A stretch of DNA of 64,000 bases from contig NZ_BAAAEN010000012.1 of the NCBI RefSeq assembly GCF_039523035.1, forward strand, positions 1 through 64,000. Reading direction: 5' to 3'. This DNA is from Pigmentiphaga daeguensis. GTDB lineage: Bacteria > Pseudomonadota > Gammaproteobacteria > Burkholderiales > Burkholderiaceae_B. Under the pieces are notes generated by a model. The model saw only the letters and a program-made list of their open reading frames with translations, was not told the origin of the DNA and did no database searches. Shown piece after piece: positions 8,661-16,875 of this stretch. Numbering within the stretch: position 1 is the stretch's first letter; the number at the start of each line of letters is the position of its first letter. The position numbers were made by a program, and so were the translations under genes.

Positions 8661-8690
8661 GCCCAGCCCGAAGGCTGGGCATTTTCATTT
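8661..8690 (+). terminator. Rho-independent terminator of tRNA-Phe
   Basis: Perfect 8-bp stem GCCCAGCC/GGCTGGGC with the tetraloop CGAA, followed directly by ATTTTCATTT. It lies 10 bases after the tRNA 3' end. Confidence 0.85.
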
Positions 8691-8818
8691 CTGCATCAGG
8701 GACCTGGGCGAGAAGCCTGCTCATAACGGTCCTAACGCGCAGCTACTCCCAAGTTTGCCCGTACCCTATACCCCTGAGTTCTATCCAGCCATCCGCCACA
8801 GCGTCATGGGAGAGAGCA

Positions 8819-9226
8819 ATGAAAGTACAGGGGCAATGCCATTGCGGCGCGATCCGCTACGAGGCCGAGGTCCAGCCTGGATCGATGCGGGTTTGTCATT
8901 GTTTGGACTGCCAGATCATGTCGGGTTCGGCGTTCCGCACGAACATTCCCGCGCCGGCCGAGACGTTCCGGTTGCTGCAAGGCAAGCCGCGCCACTATGT
9001 GAAGACCGCCGACAGCGGCGCGCAGCGGGTCACGGGTTTTTGCGAGCAGTGCGGCACGCAGCTCTACGCGACCGATCCGGGTACGCCGAAGCGTTATTCG
9101 CTGCGGGTCGGCACCCTGGCGCAGCGCGACCAGGTGGGCGGTCCGCAGGCGCAGATCTGGACGCGCCGCCGTGTCGGCTGGATGCCGCCGCTCGAAGGCG
9201 TTGATGAGATCGACGGGCAGCCGTAG
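8819..9226 (+). CDS. GFA family zinc-binding protein (glutathione-dependent formaldehyde-activating fold)
   Basis: 135 residues, start chosen at the ATG after a good GGGAGAG ribosome-binding site. Seen: the CENP-V/GFA zinc ligands CHCGAIRYEAEV near the N-terminus, VCHCLDCQIMSGSAF (CxxC cluster around residues 27-32), and FCEQCGTQLY near residue 75, in the order expected for the two zinc sites of the Mss4-like fold. Known: Gfa of Paracoccus binds glutathione and was proposed to speed S-hydroxymethylglutathione formation. Most family members have no proven substrate. It stands alone between tRNA-Phe and a convergent gene. Confidence 0.9.
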   Translation: MKVQGQCHCGAIRYEAEVQPGSMRVCHCLDCQIMSGSAFRTNIPAPAETFRLLQGKPRHYVKTADSGAQRVTGFCEQCGTQLYATDPGTPKRYSLRVGTLAQRDQVGGPQAQIWTRRRVGWMPPLEGVDEIDGQP

Positions 9227-9279
9227 CCGTGCCGTTAGGCCGAATTTTCCCGCGCTTCGGTGCCTTGGGGAGCGGGGGT

Positions 9280-10194
9280 TCAGGTGGACTCGTCCGAATC
9301 AAGCCGCAGCAGCCGTCTGGCATTACCACTCTCGATCGCCCTGCGGTCTTCCGGTGACAGTTCGAGCCTATCCATCTGCTCCACCGCATGCCGCAACGGG
9401 AACCGGTCGTAGTCGCTGCCGAACAGGATCTGGCTGACGGAGACCCGGCTCATGAGTAGCGCCATCTGTTCCGGCGAGTAGGCCTGTGCGCACTCGAAGT
9501 ACAAGCGGCGGAACTCCGCCGTGATGCCTTCGGGAAACAGTTCGGCCATGCGCTCCGGTCCCACCTTGACCCAGCCCGAGAAGCCTTCCAGGCGCGCGAT
9601 CAACGGGGTGAAGGCGCCTCCGCCATGGCAGAACACGAACTTGATGCGGGGGTGTTTGCGCAGTGTGCCGGTCACCATCAGGTGCAGGATCGTCCGGGCG
9701 GTGTCGAAGGGATATTCCAGCCAGGCATCGCTCAGGTGCGGCGCCTGGTAGTCGAGGATGCCGCAATCGCAGGCGCCTGCCCACCCTTGCGGATGCACGA
9801 ACACCACGGCCTCGCGGCGGTCCAGCTCGTTCCAGACAGGTTCGAAGGCGGCATCTCCCAACCATGCGCGCGCGTAATGGGTGATCAAGCCAATGCCGTT
9901 CGCTTTCAACTCGTCGAGGGAGTATTCGATCTCGCGCAGCGCGCCGTCCACGTCCGTCAACGGGGGCGGCGATGCGAACAGGCCGAAACGCTTGCGCCGT
10001 CCCTGGACGATCTTCGCGCCGAACTCGTTGAGCATGCGGGCGCGATCGCGTGCCGCCTGCACCGTCTCGGCGACGACCGGCCCGGGCCATCCCATCGCGA
10101 GTTTCACGCCCGCCGCGTCCATCTCGCCGATTGCCTTCTCCGGTGTCCAGTCCGGCTGGCCGCGTCCGCCCGGCGCGTTGAAATGATGGTGCAA
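9280..10194 (-). CDS. Amidohydrolase-2 family protein, start codon lost (truncated at junction)
   Basis: 304 residues from a TTG at 10194. Seen: the metal-dependent hydrolase ligands H-x-H in LHHHFNAPGG, a histidine in VFVHPQGW, the histidine of FCHGGGAF, and the aspartate of FGSDYDRFP. This is the ACMSD/6-methylsalicylate-decarboxylase branch of the amidohydrolase-2 family, typically decarboxylating or hydrolysing aromatic or related acids. The family N-terminus before the HxH is a short beta-strand (here SGKIDL, still in frame up to 10207). The frame then reads straight into DNA that encodes the oppositely oriented monooxygenase and meets a stop at 10216-10218 without any ATG or GTG. The gene probably lost its first few codons and promoter. 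Expression from the TTG is doubtful. Confidence 0.75.
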   Translation of the reverse strand: MHHHFNAPGGRGQPDWTPEKAIGEMDAAGVKLAMGWPGPVVAETVQAARDRARMLNEFGAKIVQGRRKRFGLFASPPPLTDVDGALREIEYSLDELKANGIGLITHYARAWLGDAAFEPVWNELDRREAVVFVHPQGWAGACDCGILDYQAPHLSDAWLEYPFDTARTILHLMVTGTLRKHPRIKFVFCHGGGAFTPLIARLEGFSGWVKVGPERMAELFPEGITAEFRRLYFECAQAYSPEQMALLMSRVSVSQILFGSDYDRFPLRHAVEQMDRLELSPEDRRAIESGNARRLLRLDSDEST

Positions 10195-10201
10195 GTCGAT
10201 C

Positions 10202-10780
10202 TTGCCGGAGGCGAACTACGTCGGTTTCGTCCCGACAACGAGCGAGACGGCAGAATCCTGGTCCGCCGTCGGCGACCGTGATGAGCTGGCGGCGTCATTC
10301 GCCGGCTGGGACCCGCGCGTGACCGGATTGCTCGCCAAAGTCGAAACGTGTTTCTGGTGGGGACTGTTCGACCGCAAGCCGCTCGAGAAATGGGTGAACG
10401 GACGCCTGGCATTGCTTGGCGATGCGGCCCATCCGATGCTTCCCCACCTGGGGCAAGGCGCGAACCAGGCCATCGAAGATGGAACGGCCCTGGCGGTCCT
10501 GCTGCAAGGATGCGCCGATGGCGACTCGGTCCAGGACGCGCTGAAGCGCTATGAGGCGCTGCGGCGGCCCCGTACCGCGATGGTGCAGGCGGAAGCCCGG
10601 AAGAATGGCTTGCGCTATGACTCCAAGTACGCGGATCTCGGACAGCGCGACCGGGAGATCGCCAACTCCGCGATGTTGCGCAAGTCGCTGTACGACTACG
10701 ATATCGAGAAGGAAGCCATCGAATGGCAGAGTCCTGGCCAAGAGGTCAGGCCAATCGTGAAGGGCGGCGAAAAGGTTTGA
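10202..10780 (+). pseudogene. FAD-dependent monooxygenase, C-terminal half only
   Basis: 192 residues readable from a TTG. Seen: GRLALLGDAAHPMLPHLGQGANQAIEDG, with the GD and substrate-pocket motifs that occur around residue 280-310 of class-A flavoprotein monooxygenases (salicylate hydroxylase, UbiH-like), then the usual helical C-terminus. The GxGxxG FAD-binding motif and DG motif that must precede them are absent, and the frame is closed by a TGA at 10184. About 200 N-terminal residues are missing, so this cannot be an active flavoenzyme. Its 3' end overlaps the 3' end of the LysR gene by 35 bases. I infer deletion between two divergent genes. Confidence 0.8.
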
Positions 10781-11654
10781 ACACGTCGTCCAGGAAATCA
10801 AGGAACGAGCGTGCCCGAGGAGGCATGAAACGGGACTGAAGATAGACGGCGTAAAGCGTATCGCTGGGTACGACATGCCCGGCCAGAACGGGGACCAGTC
10901 TGCCCTGCGCCAGATCGTTCTCGATCATGATCGAATTGATCTGCGTGATGCCGATGTCCTGAAGCACGGCCTCGCGCAGCTCATCTCCGCTGTTGACGAC
11001 CAGGTTGCCGTGCGGCGTGAATGACCGGGTGCGTCCTTTTATTCCGAATCGCCAAAGACGGCGCCGTCCGTTGAACAGCAGACACATGCAGTTATGGGAG
11101 CGCAGGTCTTCGACGGTGCGAGGGATCCCGTGGCGCTTCAGGTAGGCGGGGGTGGCGACAGTTACTCGCTGCGTGCGGGCCAATTCTTTCACAACCGATC
11201 GTCCATCCCGCGGTGAGCCAACCCGTACGGCCAAATCCAGTTGGTATTCCACCAGGTCGATCATATGGTCGACGAGTATCAGCTCGAGCTGGATGCCGGG
11301 GTTCGATGCTAGGAAGTCCGGCAGCCGGGGCGTGACGTAGAGCCTGGCCATTGCATGGGGGATGCCGACCCGGAGACGGCCGGATGCCGCGTGCTTCCCT
11401 GCGGACAGCTGGCGTTCCGCATCGGCCAGGCTCTGGAGGATAGGGAGGCAGTGGGCCAGGAAGGCCGAGCCTTCTTCCGTCAGCGCGACGCCGTGGGTGG
11501 TACGGCTGAAAAGCCGCGCCCCGAGATGCTTCTCGAGCTGCGACACGCTTTTGGTGACGGCGGATGGGCTCAGGCTCAGCTGGCCGCCTGCAGCGGTGAA
11601 GCTCCCCAGGCTGGCGACCTTGGCGAACACGGTAATGGCGGCGAACTTATCCAT
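10746..11654 (-). CDS. LysR-family transcriptional regulator
   Basis: 302 residues from MDKFAAITVF (a second ATG two codons upstream at 11660 is also possible). Seen: the N-terminal winged helix-turn-helix (about 1-60) with GSFTAAGGQLSLSPSAVTKSVSQLEKHLGARLFSR, then a two-lobed effector domain. The CrgA/aromatic-pathway-like subfamily shows VGIPHAMARLYVTPRLPDF, as here. It is divergent from the hydrolase/Bug/cupin operon at 11768, which is its most likely target, and convergent with the monooxygenase remnant at 10780. Confidence 0.92.
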   Translation of the reverse strand: MDKFAAITVFAKVASLGSFTAAGGQLSLSPSAVTKSVSQLEKHLGARLFSRTTHGVALTEEGSAFLAHCLPILQSLADAERQLSAGKHAASGRLRVGIPHAMARLYVTPRLPDFLASNPGIQLELILVDHMIDLVEYQLDLAVRVGSPRDGRSVVKELARTQRVTVATPAYLKRHGIPRTVEDLRSHNCMCLLFNGRRRLWRFGIKGRTRSFTPHGNLVVNSGDELREAVLQDIGITQINSIMIENDLAQGRLVPVLAGHVVPSDTLYAVYLQSRFMPPRARSFLDFLDDVFKPFRRPSRLA

Positions 11655-11692
11655 GAACATCGGTTCGGAAGAAATGGAAAAACCATTATGCC

Positions 11693-11707
11693 GGGAAGTG
11701 ACTTCCC
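11693..11707. promoter_or_regulatory. Palindrome in the LysR/hydrolase divergent promoter
   Basis: GGGAAG-TGA-CTTCCC is a perfect 6-3-6 inverted repeat about midway between the divergent start codons at 11654 and 11768. LysR operators are usually interrupted dyads in this position, so operator function is inferred. Confidence 0.35.
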
Positions 11708-11767
11708 TTCAAGGCACGATTACCCGATCATCTCTTCGTAAGAACATTTCAACGATACGGAGACATC

Positions 11768-12628
11768 ATGCGCCCTTGCCTGGGCCCCGATCCCCAGACG
11801 CGAAAGCCCCATTACCAAGCGCCTGCGGGCGCGACGGACTGCCATGCCCATGTGTTTGGGCCGTCCACTCGCCATCCTTTCATTCCCGAGCGCAGCTTCA
11901 CTCCGCCCGATGCTCCGGTAGAGAGTTATCTGAAGATGCTCGACGTACTGGGCATCGACCATGGCGTACTGGTGCAAGGCTCGGTTCATGGCGTGGATAA
12001 CCGCGCGGTAGCAGCCGCCGTGAAGTCCAATCAAGAGAGGCTGCGCGGAGTCGCGATCATCGGTCCCGACACGTCCGATAAGGAAATCCGCGAGCTTCAC
12101 GACCTGGGCTTTCGCGGCACGAGACTATCGACAGTCGTGAAAGGTACACCCAGTTTCGACCTGCTCGAGTCCATTGCCGCCAGGGTGCGGCCTTATGGGT
12201 GGCACGTCGTGGTTCACGTCGATCGTTCGCGGGAGCTGGCGGACCTGGCGCCGCGCCTGGCCGCCATCGGTTGCCCGTTGGTGATCGACCACATCGCCCG
12301 CGTTCGCCTGGGGGAAAGCCTTGAGGGGCCGGGCTTCCGAGCGCTTGTTCAGTTGCTCTCCGGCGGCGACTGCTGGGTCAAGATATCCGGGCAGCATCGG
12401 ATGTCGGCGATGGATTTTCCGTGGACCGACATGCAGCAACTGGTACGTGCCGTGGTCGACGTACGGCCCGATCGCGTCCTGTGGGGAACGGACTGGCCGC
12501 ACCCCAACCAGTACGACGGCATGCAAAACGATGGAGACCTGCTGGACGCGTTCGCCCAGTGGGTGCCGGACGAGGCGCTGCGCCGGCAAATCCTGGTCGC
12601 CAACCCCGCTGTTCTCTACGAGTTCTAA
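11768..12628 (+). CDS. Amidohydrolase related to 2-pyrone-4,6-dicarboxylate lactonase
   Basis: 286-residue TIM-barrel hydrolase. Seen: TDCHAHVFGP near residue 25 (the HxH of the superfamily), VLVQGSVHGVDNRA, a VVVHVDRS strand, PLVIDHIAR, and GTDWPHPNQYDG near residue 240, where the conserved aspartate of the fold lies. These match the LigI/PDC-lactonase-like amidohydrolases, which hydrolyse cyclic lactone acids, some without a bound metal. A good GGAG ribosome-binding site lies at 11760. The stop is followed 5 bases later by a Bug protein gene and then a cupin gene, forming a three-gene operon. Actual substrate unknown. Confidence 0.88.
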   Translation: MRPCLGPDPQTRKPHYQAPAGATDCHAHVFGPSTRHPFIPERSFTPPDAPVESYLKMLDVLGIDHGVLVQGSVHGVDNRAVAAAVKSNQERLRGVAIIGPDTSDKEIRELHDLGFRGTRLSTVVKGTPSFDLLESIAARVRPYGWHVVVHVDRSRELADLAPRLAAIGCPLVIDHIARVRLGESLEGPGFRALVQLLSGGDCWVKISGQHRMSAMDFPWTDMQQLVRAVVDVRPDRVLWGTDWPHPNQYDGMQNDGDLLDAFAQWVPDEALRRQILVANPAVLYEF

Positions 12629-12633
12629 ACAAC

Positions 12634-13611
12634 ATGGCCAAGTTCATCATTCGTTCTTCGTTCACGGTGCTGGCCGCATGGCTCGCCCTTGGCGCGGGTG
12701 TCGCACATGCCCAGGACTATCCGTCGCGTCCGATCACTGTCATCAACAGCTTTGCTCCGGGAGGCAATGCGGACATCGTTCTACGGCTGGTCGCCGCCCG
12801 CCTGAGCACCGACCTCGGCCAACCCGTCGTGGTCGACAATCGTCCCGGCGCCAACGGCGTCATTGCCGCCGATGCCGTCGCGCGGGCACGGCCGGATGGC
12901 TACACCTTGTTGCTGGTCAGCGGGGCCTATCCCACCTTGGTCGCGACATCCAAGAGTTTGCCGTTCGATCCGGTCCAAGGGTTCTCCTGGATCTCCATGC
13001 TGATCACCTATCCCCTGGCAATTGCGGTGCCGGCCGATTCGCCATTCAAGACGCTGTCGGACCTGGTCGCGGCGGCCAAGGCCGCGCCGGGAAGGCTGAA
13101 TTATTCATCGGCTGGCGTGGGCTCGCTCTTCCACCTTGCCACCGAGTCGTTCGAATCGAGCGCCGGCATCGACATGACGCATGTTCCTTACAAAGGGGGG
13201 GCCGCGCCTCTTACGGAGTTGTTGAGCGGCAGCCGTCTTGATCTGACCTTCAATACGCTATCCGTGGTCGAGCCGATCATGAAGGCGGGCCGCGTCCGGG
13301 TTCTGGCAATGACTTCCGCCACCCGTTCCCCGCTGTTGCCTGACGTGCCCGTTGTGGCCGAGTCATACCCCGGCTACGAGGCCTCGTCATTTCTGGGAAT
13401 AGCCGGGCCGGCGGGCATGGCCCCCGCGGTGATCGAACGGCTGAACCAGGCGTTGCACCGGGTACTGGCGACACCCGAGATGCGCCAGCGGTTCGCCGAT
13501 CTTGGCGGCACGCCGCTGCCGGATTCTTCCGAGCACATGCGACGAGTCATCCAGTCCGAGACGGCAAGATGGAAAGACATCGTCGCCACGAAGAAAATAG
13601 ATATTCAATAG
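12634..13611 (+). CDS. Bug/TctC-family periplasmic solute-binding protein
   Basis: 325 residues with a signal peptide ending AHAQ|DYPSRPI at about residue 26. Seen: the Bug signature block YPSRPITVINSFAPGGNADIVLRLVA, VVDNRPGANGVIAADAVARARPDGYT, and HVPYKGGAAPLTELLSGS, which form the ligand cleft. Known: Bug proteins bind small organic acids such as dicarboxylates or amino acids. In Bordetella, most are orphans lacking TctA/TctB. Its place between a lactonase-like hydrolase and a cupin suggests it binds the substrate of that pathway. Confidence 0.93.
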   Translation: MAKFIIRSSFTVLAAWLALGAGVAHAQDYPSRPITVINSFAPGGNADIVLRLVAARLSTDLGQPVVVDNRPGANGVIAADAVARARPDGYTLLLVSGAYPTLVATSKSLPFDPVQGFSWISMLITYPLAIAVPADSPFKTLSDLVAAAKAAPGRLNYSSAGVGSLFHLATESFESSAGIDMTHVPYKGGAAPLTELLSGSRLDLTFNTLSVVEPIMKAGRVRVLAMTSATRSPLLPDVPVVAESYPGYEASSFLGIAGPAGMAPAVIERLNQALHRVLATPEMRQRFADLGGTPLPDSSEHMRRVIQSETARWKDIVATKKIDIQ

Positions 13612-13627
13612 GATTGAGAGAACTGGC

Positions 13628-14218
13628 ATGAAGTGCGAACCTGGAACCCCCGGCTATGTTCGACGGGTCGTGACCGGCCACGACGAGAACGGCCGCGCGG
13701 TCGTGATTTCCGATGGTCCCGCTCCTTTCGTTCATACCTCCGATATGCGCCCCGGTTACGCGTCGACCGATGTGTGGCGTACGGACGGTACCCCCGCTCC
13801 GATTTCCGCCGTGGCTCCGGAGCCGACGCTGGGACCACGCCGGCAACTGCCCGCAAAACGGGGCAGTGTCATCCGCATCAACACGCTGGTTCCCGAAACC
13901 GATGCGTCCCGCAGCTTCGACAAGGAGCAAGTGGCGAAATTGTTCGCGGGGATGGGCAATGCCACGGCGTCCACCTATGCTGCCGAAGGCAGGCATCCGA
14001 TGATGCATCGAACGGAGACGGTGGATTACGCGATCGTGCTTTCAGGCGAGATCACGATGCTGCTGGACGATAGCGAAGTCACGCTGAGGGCCGGCGACGT
14101 CCTGGTCCAGTGCGGGACGAACCATGCCTGGTCGAATCGTGGCACGGAACCCGCTCGAGTGGCATTCATCCTGCTGGATGGCCAGTATGAGCCGGGGTTG
14201 AAAGAGAAGTTGGGGTAA
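13628..14218 (+). CDS. Cupin-domain protein
   Basis: 196 residues, preceded by a GAGAG ribosome-binding site and 16 bases from the Bug gene. Seen: an N-terminal segment of about 90 residues and one C-terminal cupin barrel with motif 1 around MMHRTETVDYAIVLSGEI and motif 2 around GDVLVQCGTNHAWSN. Motif 1 reads H-R-T-E, lacking the second histidine of the classical HxH, so metal binding would use H, E and the motif-2 histidine. Function could be a small-molecule isomerase, decarboxylase or ligand-binding role in the hydrolase/Bug operon. Family function is not fixed by sequence. Confidence 0.87.
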   Translation: MKCEPGTPGYVRRVVTGHDENGRAVVISDGPAPFVHTSDMRPGYASTDVWRTDGTPAPISAVAPEPTLGPRRQLPAKRGSVIRINTLVPETDASRSFDKEQVAKLFAGMGNATASTYAAEGRHPMMHRTETVDYAIVLSGEITMLLDDSEVTLRAGDVLVQCGTNHAWSNRGTEPARVAFILLDGQYEPGLKEKLG

Positions 14219-14324
14219 GGCGTACGTCAAGCCGCCATGGTGACTGGTTCGCTCACGCCGCCTGGTCCCTCCAGTTCCAGGAAGCGCTGCGCGTCGAGCG
14301 CGGCCGTGTGCGGCACGCCCGGTC

Positions 14325-15008
14325 TCACTCGGGTACTTTCTGGCCCACGGTCGCCGTTTCCTGGCCGCCCTGGGCTGGCGCCTGGGTGGCATCGGCGGAT
14401 TGACCGGTGATCAGGAATGTCGCCTCGTCAGCCAGGCGCTCCAATAGTTCCTGATCGCGCTCCGTGATGTCCCTGGGCGCATCGTCCAGGATGCAGAGCG
14501 CGCCGAAGACCTGATCGTCTGACGTCATCAAGGGAGCCGCCGCATAGAAGCGGGCATGCAGGGTGGTGCTGATACGATGATCGGCCAGGCTTGGCTCGCG
14601 CTGGATGTCGGCAATGGCGATGGGCGTTCCCCGTTGCACGACGTGATAACCGATGCCGTCCTGGCGAGCGATAGCCAAGAGGCCTGACTGATCGAAGGCC
14701 ATGTCCGGTAGTACCTGGTTCTGCCCCACGATGTATTCGTTCCGGGTATCGATGATGGCAATCACTGCCCATTCGACGCCGAAGGCGTCGGCGGTCTTTT
14801 TCGCCAAGTCATGGAGATCCTGCCGCATCGACTCGTTCGCGGCGCAGTGCGCCAGCAACGGTTCTACTGGCTTCCCCGCAGCGTCGCCGGTTTCGACCGG
14901 CGTGGCGGCGACCCGGGCAGGCGCTTGCATGATGCGGATGCGTTCGACGGCTTCATTCACCGACGTGGCAAGTTCATCCGCGCCGATGGCGTTCCGCGCT
15001 TCCTCCAT
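14325..15008 (-). CDS. GAF-domain sensor-like protein
   Basis: 227 residues. Seen: an N-terminal helical stretch (1-55), then a GAF domain (about 60-205) with AVIAIIDTRNEYIVGQN, GIGYHVVQRGTPIAIADIQRE, RFYAAAPLMTSDDQVFGALCILDDAPRDIT, a typical phytochrome-like GAF core. There is no output domain, so it is a stand-alone ligand or redox sensor, or an interaction partner. It follows the AI-2E-type permease by 51 bases in the same direction and even in the same reading frame, separated by a TAG. This proximity suggests a shared transcript. No ligand is assignable. The C-terminal 20 residues are Q/A/T rich and probably disordered. Confidence 0.85.
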   Translation of the reverse strand: MEEARNAIGADELATSVNEAVERIRIMQAPARVAATPVETGDAAGKPVEPLLAHCAANESMRQDLHDLAKKTADAFGVEWAVIAIIDTRNEYIVGQNQVLPDMAFDQSGLLAIARQDGIGYHVVQRGTPIAIADIQREPSLADHRISTTLHARFYAAAPLMTSDDQVFGALCILDDAPRDITERDQELLERLADEATFLITGQSADATQAPAQGGQETATVGQKVPE

Positions 15009-15059
15009 GGGAAAGGACTCGGGCAGGTTCAGCAGCGCGAGGACGGTACGCGGATGCGG

Positions 15060-16721
15060 CTATCTGCGCCGTATGCGACGGCAGAGCTGGCGTGCCGCGG
15101 CAATCGGCTGTTCGCTCATGTAGCCCAGGACGACTATGTCGACGTCATCGAGCTTCAGCCCATCGAGGTGGCGCGAGGTGAGCGCGCTGGCGGGACGGAA
15201 GTCGGCGGAGATCCCCGCCAGGCATAGCGCATGGGCCAGCATGTCGGCCGCCAGGGTGTCGACTTCCCATTTTCCCGCTATGCAGACGACCCTGGGCTTG
15301 CCTGCGCCTGCGTCGCCGCCGGTATGGTCTTCCCGGAGTGCTTCGATCAGCGTCTCCATGCCGTTTATGACGCGCAGATGGTGCTCGGGGGTCGCCTGGC
15401 CTTGGTAGTCCTGGCTTGCCAGCCCCAGGACAGGAACGGCCACGTCGTTGTAGAAGGCCTGCACCGAGGATCGTTCGATTTCGACCTGCGCGATGTCCAG
15501 AGCTTCGTCCGAATCGTCCGCCAGCAGGCGTTGATATACCCGGGTAGGCAAGTCCAGCGCCGGCGAGGTGCCGAGCAGCGTATCCAGGAATTGCAATTGA
15601 GGCAGGTTGCGGCCCACGACCAGCAGGCACACGGTGAGGGGCGTGGAGAGCACCAGGCCGACCGGGCCCCACAACGCAGTCCAGAACGTGGCCGAGACGA
15701 TGAGTGAAATCGCGGACAGGCCGGTGCTCGATCCGTAGAGCAGGGGTTCGACCACGTTGTTGCTGATGACCTCCAGGACAATGATGAGCCCGAGGGTCCA
15801 CAGCACCATGTTCCATCCCGGGTCGACGGCGAAGGCCAGGCCCAAGGGGAAGACCGCCGAGATCATCGGTCCTATGTAGGGAATGAACCGCATCACGGCG
15901 GCGATCGTCCCCCACAGCAAGGCGCCGGGTACGCCGATCAGCCACAGCCCGACTCCCATGGGCAAGCCATAGGTGACGTTGACCAGCAATTGCATCAGCA
16001 GGTACTTGCTGATTCTCGTGCCGGCCTCTTCCATGGCATCCGTGGAGCGGTGCAGGTTGCCGCCAAGCAGGCGAAGGAGGCGCATGCGCAGGTCGCTGCG
16101 GTCCACCAGCATGAGGAAGACGAATACGAAGATGATGCCGGCGTTCGCCAGCGGCGCGAGCGCCGGGACGAGCCATGCCTTGGCCGTGTCGAATGGCATG
16201 GGCGGTGCCGGAACCACGCTCACGCGCTGCGGCGCATCGTCGGCGTGCGTTGCCGGCGACTCCACCTCTTTCTGCACGGTGTCCACCGTTTGCATGGCGC
16301 CGTCCAGCATGCCCGGCCCGGAAAGATTCTTGCGCAGGTCCGCGAGCTTGGACCGGATCGTGGACTGATAGGTAGGCAGTTCCTGGCTGAGCGCGCGAAG
16401 TTGAGAGCCGAGCACCAGCCCGAAGCCACCCATCAGGATCACGACCACGATCATCGTGAGCATGACCGCGGGCAATCGGGAAAGGCCGAGTCTTTCCAGC
16501 TTGGCGATCGCGGGGCTCAACGCGAAGCTGATCAGAAAGGCCACCGCCAGCGGTATCAATATTTCCTGGCCGAAGAACAGGCCGGCAATGATGATCGCGG
16601 CACTGGTCAACCCCGCGGCGAGCCTCACCGCACCCAGGGAAGACAGGCTCCGCAGGATGTCGCCGTGAGCAACCAAGGGTTCGGCCGCACCCTTGTTCGG
16701 TTCAAGGTCTTGCGTCATCAC
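15060..16721 (-). CDS. AI-2E family transporter with C-terminal cytosolic domain
   Basis: 553 residues. The first 385 or so are an AI-2E/PerM-type permease: paired hydrophobic helices at 30-100 and 210-360, with FIPYIGPMISAVFP and the family segment NNVVEPLLYG followed by LSAISLIVSATFWTALWGPVGLVLSTPL. The remaining 165 residues, from TRVYQRLLADD on, are soluble. Their end (RVVCIAGKWEVDTLAADMLAHALCLAGIS through DIVVLGYMSEQP) resembles the Rossmann-like cobalamin-binding fold but lacks the DxHxxG lysine/histidine signature. Known: the family includes AI-2 exporters and sodium/proton antiporters. The substrate here is unknown. The soluble tail may regulate transport. Confidence 0.88.
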   Translation of the reverse strand: MMTQDLEPNKGAAEPLVAHGDILRSLSSLGAVRLAAGLTSAAIIIAGLFFGQEILIPLAVAFLISFALSPAIAKLERLGLSRLPAVMLTMIVVVILMGGFGLVLGSQLRALSQELPTYQSTIRSKLADLRKNLSGPGMLDGAMQTVDTVQKEVESPATHADDAPQRVSVVPAPPMPFDTAKAWLVPALAPLANAGIIFVFVFLMLVDRSDLRMRLLRLLGGNLHRSTDAMEEAGTRISKYLLMQLLVNVTYGLPMGVGLWLIGVPGALLWGTIAAVMRFIPYIGPMISAVFPLGLAFAVDPGWNMVLWTLGLIIVLEVISNNVVEPLLYGSSTGLSAISLIVSATFWTALWGPVGLVLSTPLTVCLLVVGRNLPQLQFLDTLLGTSPALDLPTRVYQRLLADDSDEALDIAQVEIERSSVQAFYNDVAVPVLGLASQDYQGQATPEHHLRVINGMETLIEALREDHTGGDAGAGKPRVVCIAGKWEVDTLAADMLAHALCLAGISADFRPASALTSRHLDGLKLDDVDIVVLGYMSEQPIAAARQLCRRIRRR

Positions 16722-16875
16722 CCCGGCTCCTCCGCGCTGCCCGACTTGCGTATCCTACTGAATGGGATGGCAGGGCACGGCGGAAAACTGTCTCAAATCG
16801 TTCCAGCCGATCAGAGGGGAGGGCCCAGGAGCGTTGAGCTGCCTAACCATTTCGTCCTGATCGCCGGCCCTTCAT

